From an uncultured Collinsella sp. (GTDB lineage Bacteria > Actinomycetota > Coriobacteriia > Coriobacteriales > Coriobacteriaceae), in the NCBI GenBank assembly GCA_902464495.1, contig CABQJK010000027.1, forward strand, positions 1 to 26,219: a stretch of 26,219 bases of DNA, in the 5' to 3' direction. Position 1 is the stretch's first letter; each line of letters begins with the position of its first letter. A program made the translations under genes and the position numbers. Positions 1-7,849 of the stretch are shown in pieces. Below the pieces are notes generated by a model that was not told where the DNA came from, did not search any database, and saw only the letters and a program-made list of their open reading frames with translations.

Positions 1-1190
1 GCAAGCGCGGCGGCCTTGTCGGCAGCGTCGCCCGCCTGCTCCAGGTACTGGTTGCACTCGGTCACAAAGCCAAAGACGGCGCCCATGGCGCCGGCGGTAT
101 TAAAGTCGTCGTCCATGCACTCCTTAAAGGTGGCACGGGTCTCGGCGGCCTTGGCGGCAAACGCCTCGGATGCTGCCTCATCGGCATCGGCCGTCGCATG
201 GTTCGCGGCCCAGCGCAGGTTCTCGACCGTGCCGGCGATACGCGTGAGCGAGTTCTCGGCGCCCTCCAGGCGCTCCCAAGAGAAGTCGAGCGGCGAGCGA
301 TAGCTCGTCTGTAGCATCAGCAGGCGCAGGGCGGCAGCGGAGTGCTGCTCGAGGACCTCGGCCAGCGTAAAGAAGTTGCCGAGCGACTTGGACATCTTCT
401 CGCCGTCGACCAGCAGCATGCCCGTGTGCATCCAAGTGTTGGAGAAGCCCTGGTGCCAGGCGCAGGTGGCCTGGGCGCACTCGTTCTCGTGATGCGGGAA
501 GGCAAGGTCGGAGCCGCCACCGTGGATGTCGATCGGAGTGCCCAGGTAGCGATGCACCATGGCGGCGCACTCGGTGTGCCAACCGGGACGGCCTTCGCCC
601 CAGGGGCTCGGCCAGCTGGGCTCGCCGGGCTTGGCGGCCTTCCACAGGGCAAAGTCGAGCGGGTCGTTCTTGTCCTCGTTCTCCTCGATGCGCGCGCCAA
701 CCATAAGGTCGTCGATGTTGCGGCCCGAGACCTGACCATAGTTGGGATCGCTGCGCACGGCAAAGTACACATCGCCGTTATCGGCTGCGTAAGCGTGGCC
801 CTGCTCGATAAGCGTCTTGATCATGGCAATCATGGGGCCGATCTCCTTGGTGGCGCGGGGGCGCACATCGGGATCGAGCACGTTGGCGGCGCGCATGACG
901 CCGATGAACTTGTCGGAGAACTCCGTCGCGACCTCGGCGGCCGTACGGCCCTGCTCGTTGGCGCGCTTGATGATCTTGTCATCGACATCGGTGAGGTTCT
1001 GGGCGAACGTGACCTCGTAGCCGCTCGCGATGAGCCAGCGACGAATCACGTCAAAGCTGATGAACGTGCGGGCATTGCCGATGTGGATGTTGTCGTAGAC
1101 CGTGGGGCCGCATACGTACATGCGGACCTTGCCGGACTCGATGGGCTGGAACTCTTCCTTTTTATGGGTAGCGCTGTTGTAGATACGCAT
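1..1190 (-). CDS. cysS: Cysteinyl-tRNA synthetase, 3' end outside window
   Basis: Class I aminoacyl-tRNA synthetase that charges tRNA-Cys in the cytoplasm. About 396 N-terminal residues are visible and remain open at the left edge; the family usually has about 460-480, so the anticodon-binding tail is missing. Visible signatures are YVCGPTVYD with the first zinc-ligand Cys27, the HIGN version of the HIGH motif at residues 36-39, GWHTECAAM and HHENE with further zinc ligands, and GEKMSKSLGNF as the KMSKS loop. The ATG at 1188-1190 is preceded by GGAG six bases upstream. It starts 3 bases after the ispF stop and is the last visible gene of the disA-ispD-ispF-cysS run, so it is probably cotranscribed. 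The reading frame looks intact throughout. Confidence 0.97.
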   Translation of the reverse strand, partial: MRIYNSATHKKEEFQPIESGKVRMYVCGPTVYDNIHIGNARTFISFDVIRRWLIASGYEVTFAQNLTDVDDKIIKRANEQGRTAAEVATEFSDKFIGVMRAANVLDPDVRPRATKEIGPMIAMIKTLIEQGHAYAADNGDVYFAVRSDPNYGQVSGRNIDDLMVGARIEENEDKNDPLDFALWKAAKPGEPSWPSPWGEGRPGWHTECAAMVHRYLGTPIDIHGGGSDLAFPHHENECAQATCAWHQGFSNTWMHTGMLLVDGEKMSKSLGNFFTLAEVLEQHSAAALRLLMLQTSYRSPLDFSWERLEGAENSLTRIAGTVENLRWAANHATADADEAASEAFAAKAAETRATFKECMDDDFNTAGAMGAVFGFVTECNQYLEQAGDAADKAAAL

Positions 1191-1193
1191 TCG

Positions 1194-1688
1194 TTACTCC
1201 TTAACGGTTTTCTGTAGCAGGCAGACGGCCCAGGCACCGATTCCCTCGCCCTGGCCTTCCCAACCGAGCTTTTCGGTCGTAGTGGCGGCGACGCCCACGT
1301 TTTCGACGTCAACGCCCAGGGCATGGGCAAGGTTGGCGCGCATGGCATCGCGGTGCGGGGTGATCTTGGGTTGCTGACAGGCAATGGTGCAATCGGCATC
1401 GACAAACTCAAAACCCAGCTCGCGCGCATAGTCCATTACGCGGGCAAGTAGCACCATCGAATCGGCACCCTCGTAAGCGGGATCGGTGTCGGGGAATAGC
1501 TTGCCGATGTCTCCCCCGCGGCAGGCGCCCAGAATGGCGTCGGCCAAGGCGTGCGCGAGCACATCGGCATCCGAGTGGCCCAGCAGGCCGCGCTCGTAGG
1601 GAATGTCAACCCCGCCGATTATACATCGACGCCCCTCCACCAAACGGTGGACGTCGTAGCCGTGGCCAATGCGCAGGTTACTGAACAT
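1194..1688 (-). CDS. ispF: 2-C-methyl-D-erythritol 2,4-cyclodiphosphate synthase
   Basis: MEP-pathway enzyme that converts CDP-methylerythritol 2-phosphate to the 2,4-cyclodiphosphate with release of CMP. The 164-residue protein matches the family length. The metal-binding GYDVH lies at residues 10-14 (Asp12, His14), followed by the conserved GLLGHSDADVL with a further His ligand, FPDTDPAYEGADS, and the C-terminal ATTTEKLGWEGQGEGIGA substrate-binding segment. I placed the start at the ATG just before FSNLRIGHGYDVH because upstream in-frame codons only extend into the ispD coding region. The gene overlaps the ispD end by 11 bases, which suggests translational coupling. It is a separate protein, not the IspDF fusion of some proteobacteria. 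Confidence 0.96.
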   Translation of the reverse strand: MFSNLRIGHGYDVHRLVEGRRCIIGGVDIPYERGLLGHSDADVLAHALADAILGACRGGDIGKLFPDTDPAYEGADSMVLLARVMDYARELGFEFVDADCTIACQQPKITPHRDAMRANLAHALGVDVENVGVAATTTEKLGWEGQGEGIGAWAVCLLQKTVKE

Positions 1689-2406
1689 GGGGAAGGTCCT
1701 CTCCCTCGGCCATACGGCCAAGCAGAATCGCGGTTACGGGACGCAGGTCCTCGGGCACCGTAACCTTAAGGTTGTCGCGCGGGCTCTGGACACAACGGAC
1801 GTGCCCCCCCATGCGCTCGACCAGCGATGAATCGTCGGTACCGATAAAGCCCTCAGCAATGGCTGCAGCGTGGGCGCGCTTCATGGCGTCGACGCTAAAG
1901 ATCTGCGGCGTCTGCGCGGCCCAATAGAGCTCGCGCGGCGGCGTCTCGACGATATTGTCGCCGTCGACGATCTTGAGCGTGTCGATCGCGGGCTGACCGC
2001 ACACGACGCCGTCGAGCGAGCGGTCACCCACAAGCACGTCGATCGCATGATCGATGGCCTCGGTCGTGATGAGCGGACGGGCGCCGTCGTGGATGGCGAC
2101 ATATTCGAAACCCGCCGGAACCGCATGCACGCCGGCACGGGTGGAATCCTGACGGGTATCGCCGGCATCGGCGAAGCTGATGGGCGTGTCATAGTCAAAC
2201 GGATCGATGGCCAGGCGGCGCATCTCGGCGCGGCGCTCGGCAGGACACACCACCACGATGTGGCCGACCTTGTCGCTCCGATCGAACGCGCGGATAGACC
2301 AACTCATGAGCGGACGGCCCGCCACGTTAACGAGCTGCTTGCCGCCGGGATTTCCAAAGCGCTGGCCGCTGCCGCCGGCAACGACCACGGCGCATACGGG
2401 CGCCAT
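1678..2406 (-). CDS. ispD: 2-C-methyl-D-erythritol 4-phosphate cytidylyltransferase
   Basis: Transfers CMP from CTP to MEP, the third step of the non-mevalonate isoprenoid pathway. The 242-residue protein opens with the nucleotide-binding AVVVAGGSGQRFG and carries K23 in GGKQLV. It continues with GDTRQDSTRAG, AIHDGARPL and AAQTPQIF, in the family order. The start ATG shares one base with the disA stop codon (TAATG), typical of reinitiation coupling. With ispF immediately downstream and ispE at 17099-17995 in the same window, three MEP enzymes are present. The polyprenyl precursors made here feed undecaprenyl phosphate for cell-wall synthesis as well as quinones; that link is established pathway knowledge, not seen directly. 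Confidence 0.96.
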   Translation of the reverse strand: MAPVCAVVVAGGSGQRFGNPGGKQLVNVAGRPLMSWSIRAFDRSDKVGHIVVVCPAERRAEMRRLAIDPFDYDTPISFADAGDTRQDSTRAGVHAVPAGFEYVAIHDGARPLITTEAIDHAIDVLVGDRSLDGVVCGQPAIDTLKIVDGDNIVETPPRELYWAAQTPQIFSVDAMKRAHAAAIAEGFIGTDDSSLVERMGGHVRCVQSPRDNLKVTVPEDLRPVTAILLGRMAEGEDLPHVQ

Positions 2407-3473
2407 TATGCGTTCCCCTGTTTGGTGCCCTTCATGCGGTACAGCGAGTCCGCAAGAATGGCAGGGTTGTTGACGCCAAAGTCGCCTAGGCGCTCCGGAT
2501 CCTCGCTGATGTCGTCCATGAGCTCCTGCAACGAGCCATACTCGTCGACGATCTTCTCGGCCACGCCGTCGCGCACGACGGACACGCGCGAAAGCGTGCG
2601 CAGGCCCAGCGGCGTCATGACGGAGTCCTCGTCCAGGTCGTCGTAACCCAGAACCGCCGCCACATGCTGTGGGTCGGACAGGTCCTTAGGCGTCATGCGG
2701 CTCAGGTTGGCGCGAATCTTCTCGGCATTAGCCTCGGAAGAATCGCTTGCGTAGTCGCGGATCATCAGGTCGTATTCGGTATCCATGCTGGAGCCCGCGA
2801 GCTGCTCGAGCTGCATCTGCACGAGCTTGCCCTGGTTGCCCAGCTTGACGATGCAATCCTTAAGCTCGGTCTTTGCCTGCTGCATGATCTCGAAGCTCGA
2901 GAAAATACCGGTAATGTCGGCGAGCGTAACGTAGTCGTCGAGCTCGAGGGCCGTCAGACGTAGCAGGGAGCGATCGAGCGACTGACGGGTAGTCTGGAGC
3001 GTGGCGACGAGCTGGTTGACCGAGCTCATGATGGTGGTGACGGGCTGGATCTCGTAGCTCTTACCGTGAACGTACACGTTAACGACGGCACGACGGGCCG
3101 AGACCGAGATCACGATGGCGTCGGTGAGCACCGACATGCGAGCGGCGGTGCGGTGACGCATGCCCGTCTCGCTCGTGGCAAGCGAGGGATCGGGATTGAG
3201 GTGGAAGTTGGCGCGCAGGATCTGGGTGAGGTCGCCGTCGATAACGATGGCGCCGTCCATCTTGGAAAGCTCGAACAGGCGGTTCGAGGTAAACGAAATG
3301 TTGAGCGGGAAGCCGTCGTTACCAGCAGCGAGCACGTTTTCGGTGTCGCCGACGCAAATAAGAGCGCCCAGGTGACCGGCGATGATCATGTCGAGGGCGG
3401 TGCGGATCGGCTGGCCAGGTGCCGTCAGGCGGATGGCCTGTTCCATACGCTTTTGCAGCTCGTTCTTATCCAA
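2406..3473 (-). CDS. disA: DNA integrity scanning diadenylate cyclase
   Basis: Makes cyclic di-AMP from two ATP and, in Bacillus, scans DNA for branched structures. The 355-residue protein has the family architecture. The N-terminal DAC domain carries both catalytic motifs, DGA at residues 73-75 and RHR at 106-108. A helical linker follows (about 150-290), then a C-terminal helix-hairpin-helix region (about 290-350). The start is a TTG at 3471-3473, chosen because GGGAG lies exactly seven bases upstream; the nearby ATG is in another frame. It is the first gene of the disA-ispD-ispF-cysS run, an order similar to the Bacillus disA/ispDF/cysS neighbourhood. No promoter upstream could be called with confidence. 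Confidence 0.96.
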   Translation of the reverse strand: MDKNELQKRMEQAIRLTAPGQPIRTALDMIIAGHLGALICVGDTENVLAAGNDGFPLNISFTSNRLFELSKMDGAIVIDGDLTQILRANFHLNPDPSLATSETGMRHRTAARMSVLTDAIVISVSARRAVVNVYVHGKSYEIQPVTTIMSSVNQLVATLQTTRQSLDRSLLRLTALELDDYVTLADITGIFSSFEIMQQAKTELKDCIVKLGNQGKLVQMQLEQLAGSSMDTEYDLMIRDYASDSSEANAEKIRANLSRMTPKDLSDPQHVAAVLGYDDLDEDSVMTPLGLRTLSRVSVVRDGVAEKIVDEYGSLQELMDDISEDPERLGDFGVNNPAILADSLYRMKGTKQGNA

Positions 3474-3480
3474 GGCATCG

Positions 3481-3485
3481 CTCCC
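3481..3485 (-). promoter_or_regulatory. Shine-Dalgarno site fixing the disA TTG start
   Basis: GGGAG on the minus strand, seven bases before a TTG codon. No ATG or GTG in the disA frame has comparable spacing, so the TTG is the likely start. Confidence 0.7.
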
Positions 3486-3609
3486 ATCGTATACGCTCCA
3501 TAAACGTCAATAAGTTTCTCACGGTTTGCCTCTGTGACGCCCGCAAAATCCGATGCTTACAGAATGAGCGAACACAGCTGAGAGCCCCAATCCAAATGAG
3601 CTGCTTATG

Positions 3610-3618
3610 TGGTAGCAT
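3610..3618 (+). promoter_or_regulatory. Possible extended -10 promoter of mntP transcript
   Basis: TGG followed by TAGCAT forms an extended -10 element (TGn plus a -10 hexamer matching 4 of 6). The expected start point near 3625 would place transcription just before the riboswitch aptamer. No convincing -35 hexamer is seen, so this is tentative. Confidence 0.3.
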
Positions 3619-3629
3619 CGGGATTCGCA

Positions 3630-3767
3630 TAAATGAGGGAGTAGTCGCGTGATCGGGTTCGCCTCCGGTGGCGCGGCAAGTCAACACACTGGCCGATGCG
3701 GCCTGGCTTGCCTTAATGAACGAGACTCGTGGCTGTGCGCGCAACGCGTACGCCACGGGTCTTTTTT
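3630..3767 (+). promoter_or_regulatory. yybP-ykoY manganese riboswitch with terminator platform
   Basis: Leader of mntP with the conserved yybP-ykoY segments: GAGGGAGTAG (3635-3644), TCAACACACT (3681-3690) and TTAATGAACGAGAC near the 3' side (3713-3726). P1 can form between ATGAG (3633-3637) and CTCGT (3726-3730). The same CTCGT is part of the 5' arm of a terminator: ACTCGTGGC (3725-3733) pairs with GCCACGGGT (3752-3760), followed by six T (3762-3767). Ligand-stabilised P1 would therefore block the terminator and switch mntP on, as expected for this Mn2+-sensing class. The aptamer class is established knowledge; the switching model is inferred from the overlap. Confidence 0.88.
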
Positions 3768-3820
3768 GTTACTCCCCCAAGAGGTACACGCGGGCCCGCC
3801 CGCAGAGAGGGAGCCAGACT

Positions 3821-4399
3821 ATGGGACTCGCAGAGCTCGTACTGCTCGCCGTTGGCCTTTCGATGGATGCCTTTGCCGTATCCATCTGCAAGGGCCTTGG
3901 CATGAAGAAGATCAACCTTAAAGTCGCCGTGGTGCTCGGCCTGTTCTTTGGCGGCTTTCAGGCCGGCATGCCCGTAATCGGATGGGCGCTCGGCAGTCAA
4001 TTCATGGGCATCATCGGACCCATCGACCATTGGATCGCCTTTATCCTTTTGGCCTTCATCGGCGGCAAAATGCTGTGGGAAGCCTTTACCGATGACGAGG
4101 ATGAAGGCGACGGCAAGGATGCCGAAAAGATTGACCTGGGCGAGTACCTGATCCTCGCCATCGCCACCTCAATCGACGCCCTAGCCGTAGGCATCTCATT
4201 TGCGGCGCTCTCAGTCGACATCATGCCCGCCGTGTCGCTCATCGGCATCACGACCTTTATCTTCTCCGTCGCCGGCGTAGCGATCGGCCACACCTTTGGC
4301 GCGCGCTACGAAAAGCCCGCCACCATCGTGGGCGGCATCGTGCTCATCCTCATCGGACTTAAGATCTTGCTTGAGCATCTGGGGATTTTGGCGCTGTAA
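3821..4399 (+). CDS. mntP: Manganese efflux pump MntP
   Basis: Inner-membrane exporter of Mn2+ that protects against manganese overload. The 192-residue protein has six predicted hydrophobic helices arranged as two repeats. The paired acidic motifs LSMDAFAVS (near residue 16) and ATSIDALAVG (near residue 118) are diagnostic of the family. An acidic cytoplasmic loop rich in D, E and K (about residues 90-105) separates the halves. The ATG at 3821 has AGGGAG seven bases upstream. In-frame sequence extends upstream only through the riboswitch and terminator, so the longer frame is rejected. Expression is probably induced by Mn2+ through the riboswitch leader. A strong stem-loop follows the gene. 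Confidence 0.95.
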   Translation: MGLAELVLLAVGLSMDAFAVSICKGLGMKKINLKVAVVLGLFFGGFQAGMPVIGWALGSQFMGIIGPIDHWIAFILLAFIGGKMLWEAFTDDEDEGDGKDAEKIDLGEYLILAIATSIDALAVGISFAALSVDIMPAVSLIGITTFIFSVAGVAIGHTFGARYEKPATIVGGIVLILIGLKILLEHLGILAL

Positions 4400-4435
4400 C
4401 GCCAAACACAATCGCTCAAAACTCAACGCCAGTAC

Positions 4436-4469
4436 AAGGCCTCATGCAAAGTTTTGCATGAGGCCTTTT
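4436..4469 (+). terminator. Terminator of mntP, perfect 15-bp palindrome
   Basis: Arms 4436-4450 (AAGGCCTCATGCAAA) and 4453-4467 are exact inverse complements and run into TTTT. The symmetry and A-rich left flank could also allow termination from the opposite direction. The apex contains GCAAAGTTTTGC, related to the half-sites of the adjoining hipBA operator. Confidence 0.8.
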
Positions 4470-4470
4470 C

Positions 4471-4513
4471 GTGCAGACTTTTGCATGTCATACTTATTTG
4501 CAAAAGTCTGCAC
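4471..4513 (+). promoter_or_regulatory. Probable HipB operator: 15-bp perfect inverted repeat
   Basis: GTGCAGACTTTTGCA (4471-4485) and its exact inverse complement (4499-4513) flank a 13-base AT-rich spacer, 14 bases before the hipB start codon. There is no T tract after it, so an operator is more likely than a terminator. HipB-type antitoxins autoregulate by binding such palindromes; that this one is bound is inference. AGGA at 4517-4520 is the likely ribosome site. Confidence 0.7.
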
Positions 4514-4527
4514 GTTAGGATATCGCC

Positions 4528-4959
4528 ATGGATACTCTTCCCATCACAACACCGCGCCAAGCCGGAATCTACGTGCGCCAGGCGCGCGAGGCGCAGGGGA
4601 TCACCCGTGCCGCCCTCGCTAAAAAAGCCGGTGTTTCGGAGCGCCTGCTCGCATCGCTCGAGCTGGGAGACGCCACCGGCATTCGGCTCGACAAGCTGCT
4701 GGCTGTCTTTAACGCACTCGGCATAGGACTCTTTGTTCAGAGCGATAACGACTCCATCACATCGCCCGCCAAACAGCCAGCGACGGAAGCGGACCTCCGT
4801 ATCGCGAACTCAAATACCCTGTCAAAGCCGAGTGCAGGCAGACGGCTCCCTCGACAAGGAACGCCATCTTCCTACGGTGCCTTGCTGGCCCAAATTGCAG
4901 CCGAACAAGGCCTTTCCGGCACTTCGGACCTCTCCTTTGGCTGTAAGGTTGTGAAATAA
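4528..4959 (+). CDS. HipB-like XRE-family antitoxin
   Basis: Putative DNA-binding antitoxin and autorepressor paired with the HipA-like kinase that follows. The 143-residue protein has a helix-turn-helix domain of the Cro/CI (XRE) type at about residues 12-62: YVRQAREAQGITRAALA, then KKAGVSERLLASLELG, ending in a LLAVFNALGIGL helix as in HipB. E. coli HipB is about 88 residues. The extra 75 C-terminal residues here are polar, with a Ser/Pro/Arg-rich linker and a final segment (YGALLAQIAAEQGL) that may form a helix. The ATG has AGGA seven bases upstream. The stop TAA is followed at once by the hipA ATG. Its lower GC and mixed codon use compared with flanking genes suggest acquisition by transfer. 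Confidence 0.85.
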   Translation: MDTLPITTPRQAGIYVRQAREAQGITRAALAKKAGVSERLLASLELGDATGIRLDKLLAVFNALGIGLFVQSDNDSITSPAKQPATEADLRIANSNTLSKPSAGRRLPRQGTPSSYGALLAQIAAEQGLSGTSDLSFGCKVVK

Positions 4960-6264
4960 ATGGCGGCGATGGAACTTATAACCCTCATTTGTGGCGAAAT
5001 CGCCGGCACACTCCGGCAAGACAAGCAAGGACTCTGCAGCTTCGTGTACGCCCCAACCTACTGTGGAGCACCGCTATCGCTAACAATGCCGCTTTCCAAT
5101 CGCACGTATGGCCATAACATCGTCCGCCCGTTCCTGTTTGGTCTTTTGCCCGACAGCCAAGAGCAGCGTCGCGCTATTGCCGCTGAGTATGACGTTGCAT
5201 CCAACAACCCCGTCACTCTCTTGTGTCATATCGGTCTTGACTGCGCGGGCGCCGTTCAGTTTTGTCAAACCGATCAATTAGACGCCGCCCGCGACAGGGT
5301 CTCGGCATACCGCCCGCTTACCAATTCTCAAATCGCCCATAAGCTCAAAGCAATTCGCGACGACGAAAGAGCGACATGGATGGGCTCCAACGAAAGCTGG
5401 TCCCTGGGCGGCGACCAAGGCAAATTTGCGCTAGCGTGGCATGATGGCCAATGGTGCGAATGTCTAGGGTCATCCCCCACTACTCATATCTTCAAAAATG
5501 GTGTCGTAGGGTTTAAGCATCAAGCCTTAAACGAATTCGTTTGCATGAAAACAGCTCAGCGTGTTGGCATTCCAACTGCCAACGTCTCCTATTGCACCTT
5601 CGAAGACGAGGACGCACTCGTCGTTGAACGCTACGACAGAACGGTCGATGCCAGGGGAAACATCGAAAGGCTGCATCAGGAGGACTTTTGCCAGGCGCTC
5701 GGTGTATTGCCAAGCCAGAAAAACACCGCCGATGGAGGATCAACAACGCGAGACATTCAAGAACGGCTGATTAGCACGGTCCCCCACCACATGAATCTTG
5801 TGCTCTTTACTTATATGTTGTTCTATAACGCCATTATCGGAGCACCCGATGCGCACGCTAAAAATTACTCGCTCATCCTAGGCAAAGGCACAAACGCGGC
5901 GCTCGCACCCATGTACGATGTTGCATCGGGTCTGACATACGAACGCATGCGCCGCCGGGCACGCCTTGCCATGAGCGTTGGCGGCGAGAATCGCGTGGGA
6001 CGCATCGGGCCTAACGCCATCCGCCGCTATCACGGTATGGGCGACCCCGCGCTGGAGACGGCGCTCACCGATGCCGGGCTATCCGAGAAGTTTTGCTTTG
6101 CGACCATGATGGACCTCGCCTACGAGGTACCCATTTGCATGGAAGAGGTCATGGACGAATACGCCGATCTGCCCGGCATGGCGGACCTGCGCGAGCATAT
6201 GCTCGGCCCCGTCCGCGAAAACTGTCAGCGTACCCTCGACCTCATCAGGGCGGATATGGGCTAG
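4960..6264 (+). CDS. HipA-like serine/threonine kinase toxin
   Basis: Member of the HipA family, whose E. coli founder phosphorylates glutamyl-tRNA synthetase and promotes persistence; the target here is unknown. The 434 residues are close to full length. Visible motifs are SLGGDQGKFAL with Ser148 in the position of the autophosphorylated Ser150 of E. coli HipA, FKHQALNEF and VVERYDR, EDFCQALGVLPSQKN, the catalytic loop PDAHAKNYS with Asp297, and APMYDVAS with metal-binding Asp320. All key kinase residues seem present, so the kinase is probably active. The usual GN before DAH is GAP here. The start ATG directly follows the antitoxin stop; an alternative ATG lies nine bases further in. No good ribosome site is seen, so translation likely couples to the antitoxin gene. 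Confidence 0.9.
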   Translation: MAAMELITLICGEIAGTLRQDKQGLCSFVYAPTYCGAPLSLTMPLSNRTYGHNIVRPFLFGLLPDSQEQRRAIAAEYDVASNNPVTLLCHIGLDCAGAVQFCQTDQLDAARDRVSAYRPLTNSQIAHKLKAIRDDERATWMGSNESWSLGGDQGKFALAWHDGQWCECLGSSPTTHIFKNGVVGFKHQALNEFVCMKTAQRVGIPTANVSYCTFEDEDALVVERYDRTVDARGNIERLHQEDFCQALGVLPSQKNTADGGSTTRDIQERLISTVPHHMNLVLFTYMLFYNAIIGAPDAHAKNYSLILGKGTNAALAPMYDVASGLTYERMRRRARLAMSVGGENRVGRIGPNAIRRYHGMGDPALETALTDAGLSEKFCFATMMDLAYEVPICMEEVMDEYADLPGMADLREHMLGPVRENCQRTLDLIRADMG

Positions 6265-6286
6265 ACGCCAATCAATTTCCCATTTC

Positions 6287-6336
6287 TTAAAAGAAGAGAG
6301 GGGGCACCCGTCGCAAAGGCTCGGATGCCCCCTCTC
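6287..6336 (-). terminator. Terminator between converging hipA and pepD
   Basis: Stem arms 6296-6306 (GAGAGGGGGCA) and 6326-6336 are exact inverse complements, with a loop partly able to extend the stem. On the minus strand the stem is followed by TTCTTTT, so it best serves pepD. It also lies 30 bases after the hipA stop and may end that transcript. Confidence 0.75.
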
Positions 6337-6391
6337 GTAATGTCATTTGCAATCCGCTGGCACGTGACTCGGACTGCTGCTAGCGCAACCT

Positions 6392-7849
6392 TTACGCAGC
6401 GAGGCGCTTGAGGACGTCGATGAGCAGCTCGTAGAAGCGCTCGGCAGAAGCGAGCTCCATGCTCTCGTCCGGGGTGTGGACATCGGAGAGCGTCGGGCCC
6501 ACGGCGATGGCGTCCAGGCCGTGCAGGGCCTCGGCAAACAGGCCACACTCAAGGCCGGCGTGAATGGACTCGATGCGCAGCTCGGAGCCAAAGAGCTCGC
6601 GATAGCTCTCGACAAAGACGTCGCGGACCGGCGAATGCTCGGCATAGCTCCAGCCGGGATACTCGAACTCAAACTTGGCGTCGAAGCCCAGGACATCGGC
6701 CAACGTCTGCAGGCGGTCCTTGAACTCGTTCTGCAGCGAGGTGATCGAGGAGCGCGGGGACAGCATGATCTTGACCTGGTCGTCGGAAGTGGCGACCACG
6801 CCGATGTTGGAGGAAACCTCGACGGAGCCGTCGGTGGCGACGTTGCGGCGAATCACGCCGTTAGGGGCAAGACGCAGGGCGCGGATGAGGGCAAGCGCGG
6901 ACTTCTGATCCATGGCCTCGACCTCGGCGTCGTCGGCAATCTCGACGGTGCAGGTAAAGCCGGGGTCGAAGACCTCGAGCTCGGCAGTGACGTCGGCGAT
7001 GATGCCCTTTGCGATCTGGGCCGCGGCCTCGGCGGCAGCGTGGTCGGCGTAAACCAGCTCGGCCTTGCACTCACGGTTGATGGCGTTGTCCTTAGTGCCG
7101 CCGTTAAAGCTAACGATGGCGGGCTCGCCGGCGACCATCAGGCGGTCGATGATGCGGGCCATGATGAGGTTGCCGTTGCCGCGCTCCAGGTTGATATCGT
7201 TGCCGGAATGACCACCCAGTAGGCCGGAGATGTCGAGCGTGAGGGTGCTGCCGGTCTTGTGCTCGCGCACGATGGGGCAGGTGTAGGTAACGACGACGCC
7301 ACCGGCGCAGCTGACGGTAGCAACGCCCTCTTCCTCGGAGTCAAGGTTAATCATGGTGCGGGCGCTAATCTGGGACTTGTCGAGCGTCTCGGCGCCGACC
7401 AGGCCAGTCTCCTCGTCGGTGGTGAATACGCACTCGAGGGCGGGGTGAACGATCGAATCGTCATCGAGAACAGTGAGCATCAGAGCGACGGCGATACCGT
7501 TGTCGGCGCCCAAGGTGGTGCCGTTAGCGGTGAGGACGCCATCCTTGACGACCAGGTCGATACCATCGGTCGTAAAGTCGTGCTCAACAGAGCCCAGCTT
7601 GTCGCACACCATGTCGATGTGGCCCTGCAGCATCACGGTCGGGGCATTCTCGGCGCCGGCAGAAGCGGGCTTGCGAATGATGACGTTGTAGACCTCGTCC
7701 TGGTACACATCGAGGCCGCGCTCCTTGGCAAACGCAACCAGGAAATCGCTGATGCCCTTCTCGTTGCCAGACCCACGGGGGATCGCGCTGACCTCCTCAA
7801 AGAAATGGAACAGCTGGGCGGGCTCGTAGCCGGTGATCTTGTAATCCAT
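6392..7849 (-). CDS. pepD: Aminoacyl-histidine dipeptidase (M20 family)
   Basis: Cytosolic metallopeptidase that cleaves Xaa-His and other dipeptides, feeding peptide-derived amino acids into metabolism. The 485-residue length matches PepD. Metal-site motifs are LQGHIDMV (His77, Asp79), LGADNGIAV (bridging Asp116), FTTDEETGLVGAE (catalytic Glu146, ligand Glu147) and the late IHAGLECG. The lid-domain motif GLLGGHSGNDI is also present. The ATG at 7847-7849 was chosen because AAGGAGG lies just upstream; longer in-frame extension into the intergenic region has no ribosome site and is not family-like. The gene is monocistronic, between its own terminator and that of clpC. Confidence 0.94.
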   Translation of the reverse strand: MDYKITGYEPAQLFHFFEEVSAIPRGSGNEKGISDFLVAFAKERGLDVYQDEVYNVIIRKPASAGAENAPTVMLQGHIDMVCDKLGSVEHDFTTDGIDLVVKDGVLTANGTTLGADNGIAVALMLTVLDDDSIVHPALECVFTTDEETGLVGAETLDKSQISARTMINLDSEEEGVATVSCAGGVVVTYTCPIVREHKTGSTLTLDISGLLGGHSGNDINLERGNGNLIMARIIDRLMVAGEPAIVSFNGGTKDNAINRECKAELVYADHAAAEAAAQIAKGIIADVTAELEVFDPGFTCTVEIADDAEVEAMDQKSALALIRALRLAPNGVIRRNVATDGSVEVSSNIGVVATSDDQVKIMLSPRSSITSLQNEFKDRLQTLADVLGFDAKFEFEYPGWSYAEHSPVRDVFVESYRELFGSELRIESIHAGLECGLFAEALHGLDAIAVGPTLSDVHTPDESMELASAERFYELLIDVLKRLAA

